Translations under genes and position numbers: made by a program | The notes under the pieces: generated by a model | Database searches by the model: none | What the model was told of the DNA's origin: nothing | The model's input: the letters and a program-made list of their open reading frames with translations, nothing else | Source: Panorpa germanica | Taxonomy: Eukaryota; Arthropoda; Insecta; Mecoptera; Panorpidae | Direction: 5' to 3' | DNA length: 64,000 bases | Assembly: GCA_963678705.1 (NCBI GenBank) | Contig: OY783220.1 | Coordinates: forward strand, 8,267,001 to 8,331,000 | Shown here: one piece after another, positions 12,328 to 24,591 of the stretch | Position numbering within the stretch: position 1 is the stretch's first letter | Layout: the number at the start of each line of letters is the position of its first letter

Positions 12328-12656
12328 ACTAGCTGTCCCGGCCACGCGTTGCTGTGACTAACGTTTAGCGCCATCTATTGAATATTTACTCAATCTAGTC
12401 AACAGAATATTTACTCAATCTAGTCAACAGATGTCGCCATCATCGTCGCCAGATGTCATATGTCATATACAGATAATTAATAGACAAATAATTTGCAATA
12501 AGATAATATTGCAATCATAAATTGAGATGTAAGCTATCCTATCTTTCAAGTTGGATCAAACTGCACACGGTGTACAAATTTGATTAAAATTGGTTAAGTA
12601 GTTTAGGAGTCCATCGCGGAGAGACAACGTGACACGTAATTTATATATATTAAGAT
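12328..12656 (+). mobile_element. Widespread arthropod LINE/SINE-type repeat (ACTAGCTGTCCCGGC family)
   Basis: It begins ACTAGCTGTCCCGGCCACG and ends with GTAATTTATATATATTAAGA, preceded by TTCAAGTTGGATCAAACTGC and GTCCATCGCGGA. These phrases recur in many insect genomes as the 3' end of RTE-like LINEs or their SINE partners; that assignment is from memory and not checked. It contains a 25-base direct duplication. Confidence 0.5.
12380..12429 (+). repeat. Perfect 25-base tandem duplication
   Basis: GAATATTTACTCAATCTAGT plus CAACA is repeated exactly twice, back to back, inside the RTE-like repeat. Confidence 0.9.
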
Positions 12657-13192
12657 TAACATAATATACAAGAATAAAACTGTTTTGAAGTTATCCTAGT
12701 TAAACGAACACGTTAAACCCGGCTAACGGATTTGTTAATTGTTCTTTTGTATGAAATAACGACGTAATGTTTATGTTTGCTTGGTGTATGTTTACTATTC
12801 TAATAAAGACAAACGTTTTTATCGCTACTTGATTATAACCTTAAACTGTATGTTTTAGTAACATAGTATATCTATCTTATCATGTTTTAGTTTTAAACCT
12901 AATATAATTCTGTTTATTTATATATTTTTCATAAGCCAAACATTTTTCATTTTTCTTTGACAGATTTTAGGTTATAAACTCGGTCGATAAAAAAGACCAC
13001 TGTACTGTCATGTTTTATGTTTCAGAAAATTTGTAGTATGCATACTTCTGCATCTAAAAAGTAAAAGTAAAACTAAAACAAAGATTGTGGGTTGGAATGA
13101 TACTGTTTTTAATATGAACGAAAACAAAAAGGAGAAAGGGCAAAGATTAATTCAAGGAAATAGAACAGAATAAAGATAAGAAAAGACAGGAG

Positions 13193-13795
13193 ATTTTTTA
13201 GTGGTCGATTTTTCAATTGTTATTGAAATTGATGTTAATAAATGTGTATTGGCGTGTCTATTTTATTAAATATCTAAATATTGACGGAGATATAGCAATT
13301 AAAAGTTTGAATTGTAGTTTTAGCGCTAGAAATGGTCGGCCATATTTGTATGACATGAAATGCATTTTAACGTCAGTTATTTGTTGAGTAGGTCAGTGCT
13401 GTGGTAATGTTTTGTAGCTGTTGGTAGTCAAATAATCAAGTCAAGTCAAAGAGTAATAAGTTTTTATTTTATTTAACCCTGTTAAGACAGACATAATATT
13501 GAAATTTAATTGTTCCTTGAAATAGCTGTAAATAATATTTGATATATAAATACATATAGCAGTAAGGTTATGAGCTGTAAGGTTGGCAGTGGTTGTGATG
13601 TCACATGCATTTGGAATGTGTACAACGTTGAATCCCTTTAGTGATTAAAGAGACAAAATGACTTTTTTAATTGTTAATATCTCTTAACATATAAGGAGTT
13701 ATTAAAAAATAATTGAACAATTGAGATTCCAGTAACCCACTTTATCAATATATAGTACACTTTTATAGAAATTAAGACATAGGACACAAGCCCAT
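13193..13795 (+). mobile_element. MITE family A copy, left end missing
   Basis: Starts within the family A left arm (TTTAGTGGTCGATTTTTCAA) and runs to the intact right end AGGACACAAGCCCAT. It lacks the first about 15 bases of the left terminus. Purine-rich sequence flanks it on both sides (13120-13190 and 13800-13905), suggesting it landed in an older purine-rich repeat. Confidence 0.75.
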
Positions 13796-15390
13796 TCAAG
13801 TAAAGATAGGGAAATAGAGGAGATCGAAACAAAAAATGAGAAAAAGAAAAAAGAAGTAGGGAACGAGGTTACCAGAACGAATCCAACGAGAAAATGATTA
13901 AGATGATCTTGCAAGTATGTAGACGTGATGTAACCTAATCTTTTAGTAGTTTACAGAGCGAATAAAGGACCGTGACCCTAAGAAGCCAAATTATCAAATC
14001 AAATGATAATAAAACAAATTAACAAAATATTTTACGTTTTATGATTTAGGTTTAATGGCAAAACCCTTACAATAAGTACATAATTGACAGTATGTAATAA
14101 TAAGAATAATAATAAGAATAGAATGAAACAATTGACTATATACTTAAGAAGAATACCTACTCAACAAGATAATGAATTGAATTTCGTTTGCGTAAAAATT
14201 TATCATTTTGAAACAATTGTATAAATAAATGAATTACAATAGATACAAAGCTGCTATAAATCATTTCAAATTCGATTACATTTTTGTACAGATATCGATC
14301 TTTGAAGAGTCCAATGAAACGGTAGGTTTATCACTAAGATTCGCTAAGGTATGCTATCTTAATCGGCTGATGTATTACGCGATTCAAACATTCTTATCAA
14401 CTTGATAATAAAATATTACTACTATCGAAAATAAATCCGCAAGAATAATTTCTGATATATTTAAAAATAAAACTCATACTAGAAGGCACACATAGAACTC
14501 GAAAAGTCCCTCAAGTACTTCAAAGGCTAAAGCTAAGGACTTTTCATCTAATACTCTATTACAGTTTGATACACTGAAGAGATAACATTTTTTAGATGAT
14601 CTTTTGATACCACGAAACTGACAGTGATGGAGGTTAAGGATGATTTTCATGATTAAAAACGTCATCAACGTTATGATTGGCTACGTATACTGACAGCAGG
14701 AGTCTTCCTTTGATTTCTTGAACATAATTTAAGATACGCTTCACATCACTTTAAATAGAGTTGGTTGCTTTTATGGCGTTGAAGCCTCATAAATATATGA
14801 AGTTAATCTTATCTAGAAGTAAAATCTAAGAATATAAGGACTGTACGAAAGAAAGATCAACTTATGATTCCAATAGTAATAAAATATGTTATATTTAGAC
14901 AGCATTTTTTATATAAAAGTTATCTTTTTAAGATAGCTCACTAATAAAACCACTTTCCTACTGAATTCGATAAAATTTAAATATGATTTTAATTAGATAA
15001 AAATTTCAAATTGTTTGAGAAGTTGCAAAGCGAGATATTAATAATTAAAGTGAGCCTGCGTTATTTTAAAGTATTTCTTACAACTTATTTTACAGCTTTC
15101 TTTTAAAAACAGATATGTTATAGAAGAAGACATTACGACACTTTTGATTGTTGTATTATGTAGTAAAAAACATCTGGCAACGTTGCATATTGTCATGCTC
15201 TGAGCACAGTAGCATGCAAGGTATATGTTAAATATACTTCAGTGGTTGTTTTGACGTTGACAACGTTGCCATGTTTATAAACAGTATGTTAGAGCAGCAC
15301 TTAATATGTGATTCTGTTTTTGCTTCAAATTGTCACTTAAAGATAAATGAACCTCGCAACTGCGTTTATTAGGCAAATACTCTATCCAGC
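13796..15390. other. AT-rich stretch with a purine-rich tract
   Basis: 13800-13905 is strongly purine-rich on the plus strand and open in one frame for about 30 codons of Glu/Lys-rich text; it may be a LINE fragment. The remainder shows no gene. Confidence 0.35.
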
Positions 15391-15393
15391 TCC

Positions 15394-15470
15394 AAATGGT
15401 TGGAGATTCGAACTCCGGAATGACCCAATAATACGACAATATCTCTACGATCTTGGCTATGATACCGTCA
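15394..15470 (-). mobile_element. tRNA-like SINE head or tRNA pseudogene
   Basis: On the minus strand there is an A-box-like D arm TAGCCAAGATCGTAGAGA (15459-15442) followed 24 bases later by a T arm CGGAGTTCGAATCTCCA (15417-15401). Its loop TTCGAAT is canonical and four of its five stem pairs form. The acceptor stem does not pair, so it is not a functional tRNA. It explains the apparent 70-codon plus-strand frame here. The body continues left to about 15345. Confidence 0.5.
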
Positions 15471-15602
15471 ACACTATAATACTTTATTACAGTAAAACCT
15501 CAAGGGGCTTCTTATCTTTATTAAAATATTTTCCATATTTTCCTTTGCGTGACAAATAAATAATTATGAGTATGCTTAACGTGCGAAGGAGGAGTGATGG
15601 AA

Positions 15603-15726
15603 GGGGGGGGGGGATAAAGGGGGTAGAGATAATAATGTAAATGGGTGATCAATATAACTAATGACTCATTCTTTGTGCTTTTGACATAACAATATAACCA
15701 CGTTAATAATTCAAAAAAAAAAAAAA
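15603..15726. repeat. G11 run and A14 run
   Basis: Eleven G at 15603-15613 are followed by shorter G runs; fourteen A lie at 15713-15726. The A run may be the tail of an old retroelement insertion. Confidence 0.6.
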
Positions 15727-16866
15727 GAAATAAAAAAGGAAAGAGTATTTCATGGATTAGATTATTTCGTTAATGTGTTTTATTGTGACGTGTTTGATTG
15801 ATTGAATTCAATTCTTTGATTGTAATTGATTATCCCTACAAGTAACAACCGTTACTCACTTAAAAACCGCGTCTTTTTATTAAAAAGTGAAAAATCACAT
15901 ACTATAATAAGAATCTCGTTATTTTGAATGAAACATTGAAATCGAACCTCCTTTAATAATTGAATTGAATTGTCCGCTATTAATATGACTGTACTCCACA
16001 TTACTCTTGGGAGTGATCAATACGAGAGAATGAAATAGAAAATATTAAGATATCCTTTTCTCTCCCAAATAGAACTATTTGACAATCTTCTCTGTGTTTT
16101 TCATAAACTACATTTATAGATAGAGACATAAAACAATCTATACACATAAAATCAAATACTAAAGAAATATTTCACGGAAATCTTCTAAACTCTTATTGAA
16201 CCTGACAGAAACACGCGAATGAATAAAATACTCCTAGATATCTGCAACACTTCTAACACAACACGCAAACCTTTCATGATGGGACTAATTGAAACTCTTA
16301 ATAATTTTAAACTAAATAAAATGTTAATTGCTTGAATATTTATTTTTAGGTTATCTTACTTTTAGCTTGACTTTTATTACATGCTTTATTTTGTTTCGTT
16401 ATATAAATTCTCTTATTTTAGGTTAATTTAATTAAATCAAAAGTTATACTGTGTCTTGTCACGCTAAGGACTATATCCTGCCTCCTAAATTATATCTCTT
16501 TATTATCCTTGATAAAAATAATCAGAGATACTTTCGTTTAATTAGTTGCAGCTGTAACTTTTTGTTTTATTCATATTTGGTGCTGTGTTGCGTTATATAA
16601 GTCGTATCAATTAAAATGATATCTTGACAATTTAGGAGATTAACAACAAACGCTTTGTAAATCATTTTTGACGTTGATGAAGTGCACATCAATTAATATA
16701 GTTTAAAGCCTACATATATATGTGTATATATATATATATTCTGTCAAAATTGTAATGTATCTAAATTCGTTAAGCTTTTAGATGTATCTAAAAGCAATTA
16801 AACAATTATAGAAACGTAATAAACATAATAATTAATAGAGTTGCTTATAGTACAATAAATCGCTGA

Positions 16867-16867
<1 letters not shown>
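15727..16867. other. AT-rich stretch, nothing recognised
   Basis: No reading frame, splice pair or repeat terminus stands out. Confidence 0.35.

Positions 16868-16943
<76 letters not shown>
16868..16943. repeat. AT dinucleotide microsatellite, about 37 units
   Basis: Uninterrupted AT alternation for about 75 bases, the longest simple repeat in the window. Confidence 0.95.
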
Positions 16944-16945
<2 letters not shown>

Positions 16946-17339
16946 TAAATATTAATATTATGTAATTATACCGCATTTGAAGCACTAATGTTTATTTATC
17001 ACTTTTAATTCTTAATTTTAAAATCACTTTCTTATAAAAATTAATTAAAAAAACACAATCACAATATTTAGTAAAAATAAAATAAATATTTGTTCAATTC
17101 ACATCAAAGAATTGTTCCCAAGAACATTTTGAACAAAAAAACAAATAAATATAACAAATCTATAGACTATAATAAAACAACTATGTATGAAATATACGTA
17201 GCCTTTCCATTATTTTAATTGATTAAATTATTTAATAATTAAATTTACTATTTATTTTTATAAATATTTTCATCATTTTAAAATCAGTTTAATTTTCTTG
17301 TTGTTATTGTATTGTTATTCTCTTATGAGATAAACAGTT
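16944..17339. other. Very AT-rich stretch, nothing recognised
   Basis: Dominated by A and T homopolymer mixtures without coding or repeat signals. Confidence 0.4.
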
Positions 17340-17655
17340 TAATTGTTATTGGAGGCTACGTTGTGTGTTCTACGTCTCCCTCTACGTTCGGAACACTGTT
17401 TCATTCCTAGATTCTCTGTGCTACGGTGCTACGGCGCTACACTGTGTCGGCGTAGAGGGTCATATGCTGGCTGGCAGAATGCGCGCGCGCGCGTTGGTAT
17501 GGTACACTCGAAATATTTTGACAGCAATGTTATGTGTTATATGTACATTGTACATTTATGAATTAGAAAGTTTTTGTAATCTCATTTTCTTGAATAAGGA
17601 AATAGCTTGAGTCTGAGTCTGAGTCTGAGCCAAAGCCTGAGCCTGAGCCGGTTCC
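17340..17655. repeat. GC-richer low-complexity block: CTACG repeats, CG alternation, GAGTCT hexamers
   Basis: CTACG-type pentamers recur at 17355-17450, a GC alternation lies at 17481-17493, and a hexamer array GAGTCT/GAGCCT spans about 17608-17650. A similar CTACGGAGCTACGG-type block occurs at 32090-32165. The apparent short frames come from these repeats. Confidence 0.55.
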
Positions 17656-17839
17656 CATACATAATGAATCAATTTTAATTGAGTTCACTTTTATTCTTTA
17701 CTGTATCATCATTTTTATACAGCTTTATGTAATTTATTATATACTCGTACATCAAATATTTTCTGAAATGGTATTTGATGTTGGCCTATATTTTTTACTT
17801 TGTAATAATTGTGGTATTTACTATTTATTTATTTTTTAT

Positions 17840-18007
17840 TTAGTCTCTTTAATGTCGGTCTATTTCCAGGGTGAGTTCTATTACCGACGACTTCTTACTA
17901 TGTTGGTAGTATTTATGGTGTTGTGACACAATAATAACTGTGGTTTCGGAATCGAACCGCGATACGTAGCAGTCAGCGTCAACCATCAATGTTCTCGCCC
18001 ACTAACT
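17840..18007 (-). mobile_element. tRNA-derived SINE, reversed, with B-box
   Basis: The plus strand shows the family 3' body (TTTAATGTCGGTCTATTTCC, then TTACCGACGACTTCTTACT) and, further right, GGAATCGAACC, the complement of a GGTTCGATTCC B-box, followed by GTCAGCGTCAACCATCAATG. Head and body are both present but the centre is shortened. Confidence 0.6.
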
Positions 18008-18190
18008 TCTTTTGTATAGTTTCCCGATAATAAAATCAGTGATATTTAATGTTTTGTTTACATTAAATAGTTTACTTTTACATAATTCTTTTAGTCTAAT
18101 ATAATGTAATATTACATAACAAAAATTATCTTTGAACATAGATTTTTGTTTTCGTATACTTCAATAAATCTTTTTATACTAGATGATATT

Positions 18191-18490
18191 AAGATGATTT
18201 GGGAAAGTAATATACTTCAGTACTTAATAGAAAAACACATAAAAAACATAAGAAGGACAGCAAGGTTTAGATTGGGAAATGAGGAAAAATTAAACAGATA
18301 CTGGGAAAATAGAGAGTAAAGAATGTGTAGTGTGTGCGGAACGGAGGACGAAACACTTGAGCACATTAAGTTTGATTGTAAGGAAAAAGTAGGAAGTGAG
18401 ATAAATATTGGGCAGCTCTTAAAAGGGGGCAAGGAAGGGAACAGATGGATGGCAGAAATAACTAGAAGAAGGAAGGCTGAAGCTATTTAA
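18191..18490 (+). pseudogene. LINE C-terminal reading-frame fragment (R1/I-like)
   Basis: One frame runs 100 codons to TAA at 18488-18490 with one internal stop at 18317-18319. It reads ARFRLGNEEKLNRYWENRE, then CSVC and, after DETLEH, a further Cys, i.e. the C-x2-C...H...C knuckle that ends the ORF2 of many R1/I/jockey-group LINEs. There is no reverse transcriptase domain; the copy is 5'-truncated. Confidence 0.7.
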
Positions 18491-18672
18491 ATCTTTTTAA
18501 AATGTGCAAAACCATTTATTATCTTGTAGATATTAGGAGAATTGAGGTTTTTTGTTTTTGGTTCTGGTTATATATTTAAGGATTAAAATGTATTGTACTA
18601 AGGCAGAAGAATGTAATGCCGAAAGGTAAAACATTAAATAAATAAATAATTAAATAATAAATAATAATACAA
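18191..18672 (+). mobile_element. 5'-truncated LINE insertion
   Basis: The ORF tail is followed by a 180-base 3' UTR ending AATGCCGAAAGGTAAAACAT and a TAAA/TAATAA-rich tail. ATGATATT flanks both sides (18183-18190 and 18673-18680), a plausible 8-base target duplication. Confidence 0.65.
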
Positions 18673-18928
18673 ATGATATTTTGTTAAATGTTAAAATAAC
18701 ATATTATTAAAAGATTTCTAATGTCTTTGCATTTATTTAAATACAATGTAATAGAATTATGTTAAACTTTGGTAAATAACGAAACGTAAAATTAAGTAAA
18801 AAATATTTTGTTAAATAATGCATGAGTTTACGTTTCATATTTAGTAGGTTAATTGTTTGTAATACTCTTTTTACGTTGATTAATTAATGAAAGTAAATAA
18901 AACAATTACATTAAATATTTAATAATAA
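18673..18928. other. AT-rich spacer
   Basis: Short AT-rich gap between the LINE and the next MITE; nothing recognised. Confidence 0.4.
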
Positions 18929-19161
18929 CCTAGTAAACATTTTGGAGTCACTTTGAAATCATATTGAAGATGCGTATGATTTTTTTGTCATGAAAGAGTT
19001 CATTTTCTCACAGTCGTTCATATGAAATGTCTATTTTATCGGCTACAAATAGGGAAACCACTCCATCTGTCGGAATAAAAAAGGAGATAAAATTGATGCA
19101 AACTATAATTGAAGTGTAGAAATGTCACACAATAGGATACTTCACCAAATTGTTTACTGGG
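18929..19161 (+). mobile_element. MITE family B, complete copy
   Basis: Starts CCTAGTAAACATTTTGGAG and ends CACCAAATTGTTTACTGGG, giving inverted ends CCCAGTAAACA/TGTTTACTGGG with one mismatch. The interior has the family phrases AGATGCGTATGATTTTTTTG and AACCACTCCATCTGTCGG. Noncoding, about 233 bases. Confidence 0.8.
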
Positions 19162-19249
19162 AATAATTTGATTAAAAATCTTATATAAAATTACTGATAC
19201 TAAAAATTATATATAAACATAAATATTATATATAAACAAAAATTTGCGT

Positions 19250-19400
19250 TAAGAAAATGAAGGATTGCGACTGCAAAGTTCCTGAAAGCGTTGATGCTGA
19301 ACGGCAGACTGTTATGTCTTCGGATTCGACCCCTGAACAAGCACTGTGTGTTTCCTGGGTTTGGTTGTTATCAAGTTTATTTGATTATATGCAGGTAAGT
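19250..19400 (+). mobile_element. tRNA-derived SINE, 5' head fragment
   Basis: Contains TGATGCTGAACGGCAGACTG, then GGATTCGACCCC (degraded B-box), then GGTTGTTATCAAGTTTATTTG, the same order as in other family members. The 3' body is missing. Confidence 0.5.
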
Positions 19401-20078
19401 AAGAGGGGAAACGTTAAAGGTATGTAATAAGTAAATTTATTACCCTCAGTACACTGGTGTATTAAAAAAACATTCCATCCGTATATGTGCCCCTCCTACT
19501 TTATGTAAATTGCTTGTTATAAAATACTTAAATAAATTGCGTGAATAATTAATAAAAGAATGTGTAAATGACTCTTTTAACTAATACGCACACCTGTATC
19601 AAAATTAGACGTAATGTAACTTGTTTATTATTTATGTAATTAATCCATTTACGAATTTCCTGGGAGTCAATCAATAATTACTATATATATGTGTTGATTA
19701 TTATGTACAAACTTGTAGGTATATGAATCGTTTAATTTGACAGTGGGGTAAGTCTATGCCACATCATGTATCACTTCAATGAGTGCACCGCTTACATATT
19801 TATTTCTATTATTAGAAATACATTGAATACAACGACGCAATTAAAAAACATCGAAACACGTTTATAGTGAAATATTATCTGACAACGTCTTAAAAATAAC
19901 AATGTCTCTTATTTAAAACAATAAAGCATTACATTGTCAAAACTATTTTATCAAGAAATTGCTTTACATGCAGATTTTTTCCGCGCGACTTTTAAATTCG
20001 CAAAGTGTATGTACAATGTACATTTATATGATTTAAAGTATTACAGAATTACGCATTTATTTCCGCGTTATTCTTTGT

Positions 20079-20944
20079 AGCAATTAAAAGTTTTAATTGT
20101 AGTTCTAGCGCTAGAAATGGTCGGCCATATTTGCATGACGGGAATTGCATTTTAACGTCAGTTATTTGTTGAGCAGGTCAGTGTTGTGGTAATGTTTTGT
20201 AGCTGTTGGTAGTCAAATCAAAGAATAATAAGTTTTTATTTTATTTAACCCTGCTAAGGCAGACATAATATTGAAATTTTATTGTTCCTTAAAATAGCAG
20301 TAAATAATATTTGATATTTTGATATATAAACCCAGTAAACATTTTGGAGTAAATTCTACTTAATTTCTATTACATATCATGAATTTTTTGTCTGGAACGT
20401 GTTCGTTTTCTATTCAGTCGTTCATAGGAAAGGTCCTTTTTATGAGCTACAGACATTGCAACAACGGTTCACTGCTGAATTAAAAGCGGAGTAGGTTTAT
20501 GATTTATGACCGGATAATAAAAATATACCCATGTGGGAAAGAAACAGAAATACTTAATGAATGATGTTGGAAAAAGAAAGAATATTATTATGAAAAACTA
20601 ACACAAAATCTGTGACAGGTAGAGAACTTGTAAAGCGTTAGAATAGAATTGTACGAGTGACTCGAACTTCACCAAATAGGACACTTCACCAAATTGTTTA
20701 CTGGGAATACATATAGTAGAGATTTATGAGCTGTAACGTTGGTAACGTTACACAAGGATTGTGATGTCACATGCACTTGGAATGTGTACAACGTTGAATC
20801 CCTTTAATAATTAAAGAGACAAAATGACTTTTTTAATTGTTAATATCTCTTAACATATAAGGAGTTATTAAAAAATAATTAAACATTTGAGGTTCTAGTA
20901 ATCAACTTTATCAATATATAGTACACTTTTATAGAAATTAAGAC
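20079..20944 (+). mobile_element. MITE family A copy split by a nested family B MITE
   Basis: Family A sequence runs from AGCAATTAAAAGTTTTAATTG to TTTGATATTTTGATATATAAA at 20330, is interrupted by a complete family B element (20331-20705), and resumes at AATACATATAGTAGAGATTT. Both A termini are lost: the left third is absent and the right end stops at AATTAAGACA. Confidence 0.8.
20331..20705 (+). mobile_element. MITE family B inserted inside family A
   Basis: Ends are CCCAGTAAACATTTTGGAG and CACCAAATTGTTTACTGGG. The interior (375 bases) is a longer, divergent version with a repeated CACCAAATAGGACACTTCAC phrase. It sits within TATATAAATACATATAG of family A, so A was already in place when B arrived. 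Confidence 0.85.
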
Positions 20945-23280
20945 AAGACAAGAACAAAGCAATGGCTTTAGAAAATAAATTAAATAAATGAACATGTTTG
21001 TAACATCATTAATCATCAGCACTGCTAGTCAAGTATTGGGAATTGTGAATGATTTTGACTATACAACGACATTAAGTATAGTAATCACAAACTGATTTTC
21101 TTTTTTCCAATATAGGACTTGCCACACTTCCAAAATAAATAACTCATTTTTTCTACATCGTAGGTTGACATAACCTACAATTGTTGACGTGGGTAAATAA
21201 TAAAAGTAAATTATGAAATAAAAATATTAAAAAATACGAGTATAAACTTAATATACATAAATGTGTATTTTTTATGAAATATCGTGAACACGCTCACGCA
21301 ATGATAATTAATATTCTAATTAATATACTTTGGTGAGATTATATTATAGATAAAAAATGTAAGCATTTGTTAGTTTTATAAGTGCCGGTTGCTGAACTTG
21401 TAGTTATCGTAAATGTTAGTGAATTCTAAAATATTTACAGCCATGTTTAGCTGGTAACAATAAAAATAAACATGGATTGATTGAAAATGCGAAGGAAATG
21501 ATAAATATGTAATTTTCATTCTTCTACAAAAGCTACTGTCTAATGAAAGCTTTTTAATCAATCCTTTGAAAGTTGAAACAAATAGTTAGTTGTCAACGTA
21601 GCTAAGCTCGCTATGACACTATTTTTCCCGAGGGTGGAATTAATTTCAAAACTGGGTGTTGAAAAAGAACAGAAGTACGTACATATCAAATTCAGCTTCC
21701 TCGATAAGTAAGTAACCAATTTTAAATATCTAATTCAATTCATTTTTTTCTTTTAAAAACTATTTCATGTTTATCTTGCTTCTCTCTACTCTTTCTCCTT
21801 ATTTCATTCCATACTCTTCCTTTCCTTGCAATATACCCTCCACACCTACTCTACTTTTCACCTCCTCCTGACTCCAACTCTTACTGTACTCTAATGGTCG
21901 AAAAGTAATTCTAGTGTAATTTTTTATCGAATCTTCCTTCCCGTTATTTTCCCTTCTCTTGCTTCTAACCTATCCCTAATATATTTTGTCACATTAAACT
22001 CATTAACGATACGCTACTGGGTTTATACAGGCTACTGTCTTTTCACTGTGTCATATTATTTTGACAGCTAATTAAAAATATATTTTTCGGAAACATATTT
22101 TTCATTTAGTCTTTTGCTTTCAGTTAACTACAATAGCAATACGACACCAACGTACGAGTGTAGTATAATAATTGTGTGGGTAAATTAGTCATTTTAAAAA
22201 AATGTTCATAACACGGAATATACGCGCCCGTATTTAATATTTAATCTAATTCTAACTCAATTCTAACATAGGTTCATAAAGAACAAACACGCAAAACTGT
22301 TTTTATATTTGAACACGCGGCCTGGGCATGAGCACGAGCACGCCATCCCTTTCATACGAGTGCCATAAAACGAGCCTCTAAACACGAATTATGACAAATT
22401 GATATAAATATGCTAATAAAATACTAATTTTTATTTATTTTATAGAAAAGGGTAATTTGAATAATGTAAAAGTAACACAACATTACGGTATAGAAATATC
22501 TTTGATGGTAACTACAACATAAGTTGACTTGAAACCCCATGAATGAATGGGGTTATTTTTTTAATGCAATAATATGATTAGAACCACAAGTTATTGATCG
22601 TAGATTGTGAACCTGTGGTTTACGTGCTGGAGTCGCCATGGTAGAAGAACCTTTAGGAAACAGTTAAAAACAAAAGTAAAAGAAATATGTTATTTAGGGC
22701 ATATTCTTTGACCGGAATTATATAATATTCTATTCTGCCGTATCTAAGATTAAAATGTGTTGTATTGGCACAGGTTTATATCTCATAAATTTAAAATGAT
22801 TTCAATTTTGTTATATAGGGTTTAAGTGGTGGTACAGAGCAGTTAAGAAGAGAAGCGAGTTGTAGTATCACAAATTTAAAGTTGAAAATGATTATGTGTA
22901 CGCCATTTTATTAATTTAAAATTATATTAAACTTCTTTTATTAAAGTTTTTACATAAGCAATAAAAAGTATGCAACAACCTAACTTATAATAACAAACTT
23001 TATCCTTTATAAACTAAGTCCCGCTTTTCTAATTTCCAGTTATTCAAAGTTTATTATAAACTGTGGCTTAACCTAGCAAAATACCTTGGTTATATTTTTC
23101 GTAAGATAACTGACAAAACTACAAATGAATAAACAGTTTTTTATTTAAGGATGTTCTCAAGAAAACCACTATTCTCATGAATGTCTTGAAAATAAATGTC
23201 TTCTAGTTAAGGATTTAGAATCACCATCGAATTACTAGGAATATGTTCAATAAAGCAACCCTTTTATCATAGAAAACTTA
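20945..23280. other. AT-rich stretch with a pyrimidine-rich tract
   Basis: No gene found. 21745-21990 is strikingly C/T-rich on plus (A/G-rich on minus) and is listed separately. At 22300-22350 a short GC-richer patch GAGCACGAGCACGCC is unexplained. Confidence 0.35.
21745..21990 (-). other. Strand-asymmetric (pyrimidine-rich) tract, possible LINE ORF remnant
   Basis: On the minus strand the tract reads as Glu/Lys/Arg-rich text with several stops, e.g. VGVEGILQGKEEYG. Similar asymmetric tracts lie at 13800-13905, 40790-40941 and 42830-42990. Antisense LINE fragments are the likely source, but no motif proves it. Confidence 0.3.
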
Positions 23281-24018
23281 ACTTTATTATAAAATGACTA
23301 GTGTTTACCCCAGTCGCAAGCGACGTCTTTTTAATGTATATGATTTGAATTCAATAAAATAATTCGTAATTTTATTTCAAATTTTATTCCATTTTCAAAT
23401 TGAAATATTTAACTCTCGTTCTATATAAATTTTTCATATAAACTGACTAAAAAAATATATTTTTTTTACCAAAATAAAAAATATTTTCAATTTATGCGTT
23501 ATTTGAACAACTTTTTTTCAAAATTTGGAATATTTTTTTCGATTCGTAAATAAATTATCAAAGTTAGCCCATATACAAAATTTCAACTTTCTAGCATAAT
23601 TTTTACTTTCGTCAAAAACTGCCCCCGTGCTCCCAAATAATTTTTTTATAACATGATATTGAATTATTACAAAATCCAAAATTTGAGCTTTTTCAAAATT
23701 TTTCTACCGGGCCCCATAATTATTTCAGGGCCCCTTTTATAAAATTTTGAATTTCTAAATTTTGAAATGTGTATGTCTTTAAGAGCGTAAAATTTCAACT
23801 TTCTATCTGTTACGAATAAAAAGTTATATAGCAAAAAGTGCCCATTCTTTTCCCAGTTTTTCCTAAATTACGGGTTTCCAGGAAATTCAGGGAAAAATCC
23901 GGGGACGCCAAAAGTCTTAGGAAATTTTCAAAAACTTCCCTGGTGCCGTTTTCGAGCTACCATACTAAATTCGAACCAAACATATAAACATATAAGAATA
24001 TAAGAATATAAATATACA
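23281..24018 (+). repeat. Dispersed repeat, also at 62098-62465, ending in AT-rich satellite
   Basis: Shares with 62098-62465 the order: CAAAATTTGG, AAAGTTAGCCCATATACAAA, ACTTTCTAGCATAATTTTTA, CAAAATCCAAAATTTGAGC and GGGTTTCCAGGAAATTCAG. It ends with ATATAAGAATATAAGAATAT repeats at 23982-24018. The layout suggests a retroelement 3' UTR with an AT-rich tail; the family is not identified. Confidence 0.5.
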
Positions 24019-24591
24019 CCTGGGACATTATAATATAGGTTACTAGCAGATTTTAGACATCTTCAGGTAAAACAAATTATAAAATTACACTCTCTACTGG
24101 TACACTATTCTCCTATAAATATTGGTGGCCTTAAAATATTACAAGAATTAATACAAAATATATATTAGAATATAAATAGAATATTAAATGTATTATATAG
24201 TATTCTAGATATTAATAGCATAATCTAAAGAGCGAAAATAGGACCGACGTCCTAAGAATCCCTAACAAATATTGCGCCGTAAATAAAATTACAGCAACCG
24301 ATATTTATTTTTTATAAAGTATGTTGAAAGTGAGTTACTTTTGATCGTTTTAGATTTCTAATGACTAGATGGGCGAATGAGAGCACTGCGCATCAACTAT
24401 TTTGCTATTGTACACATATTATAAACATGTTAGTTTACATAGGGAGTCTTACTGCAGGTTGACCACGACTGATACTTGGAAACGTCCTTAAACATAAGTA
24501 AAATTTAACTGAGAATTGAAAAATCGAACGACTTTGAACAATGTAGTGAAGTTATAATGGTTGCATAACATTCAGGCGGTGTGTATCTGTA
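24019..24591. other. AT-rich stretch, nothing recognised
   Basis: No coding or repeat signal found between the dispersed repeat and the candidate terminal exon. Confidence 0.35.

Noticed and set aside
15347-15559. 70-codon plus-strand frame with an ATG
   Set aside because: It overlaps a tRNA-like D arm and T arm on the opposite strand, so it is better explained as SINE sequence.
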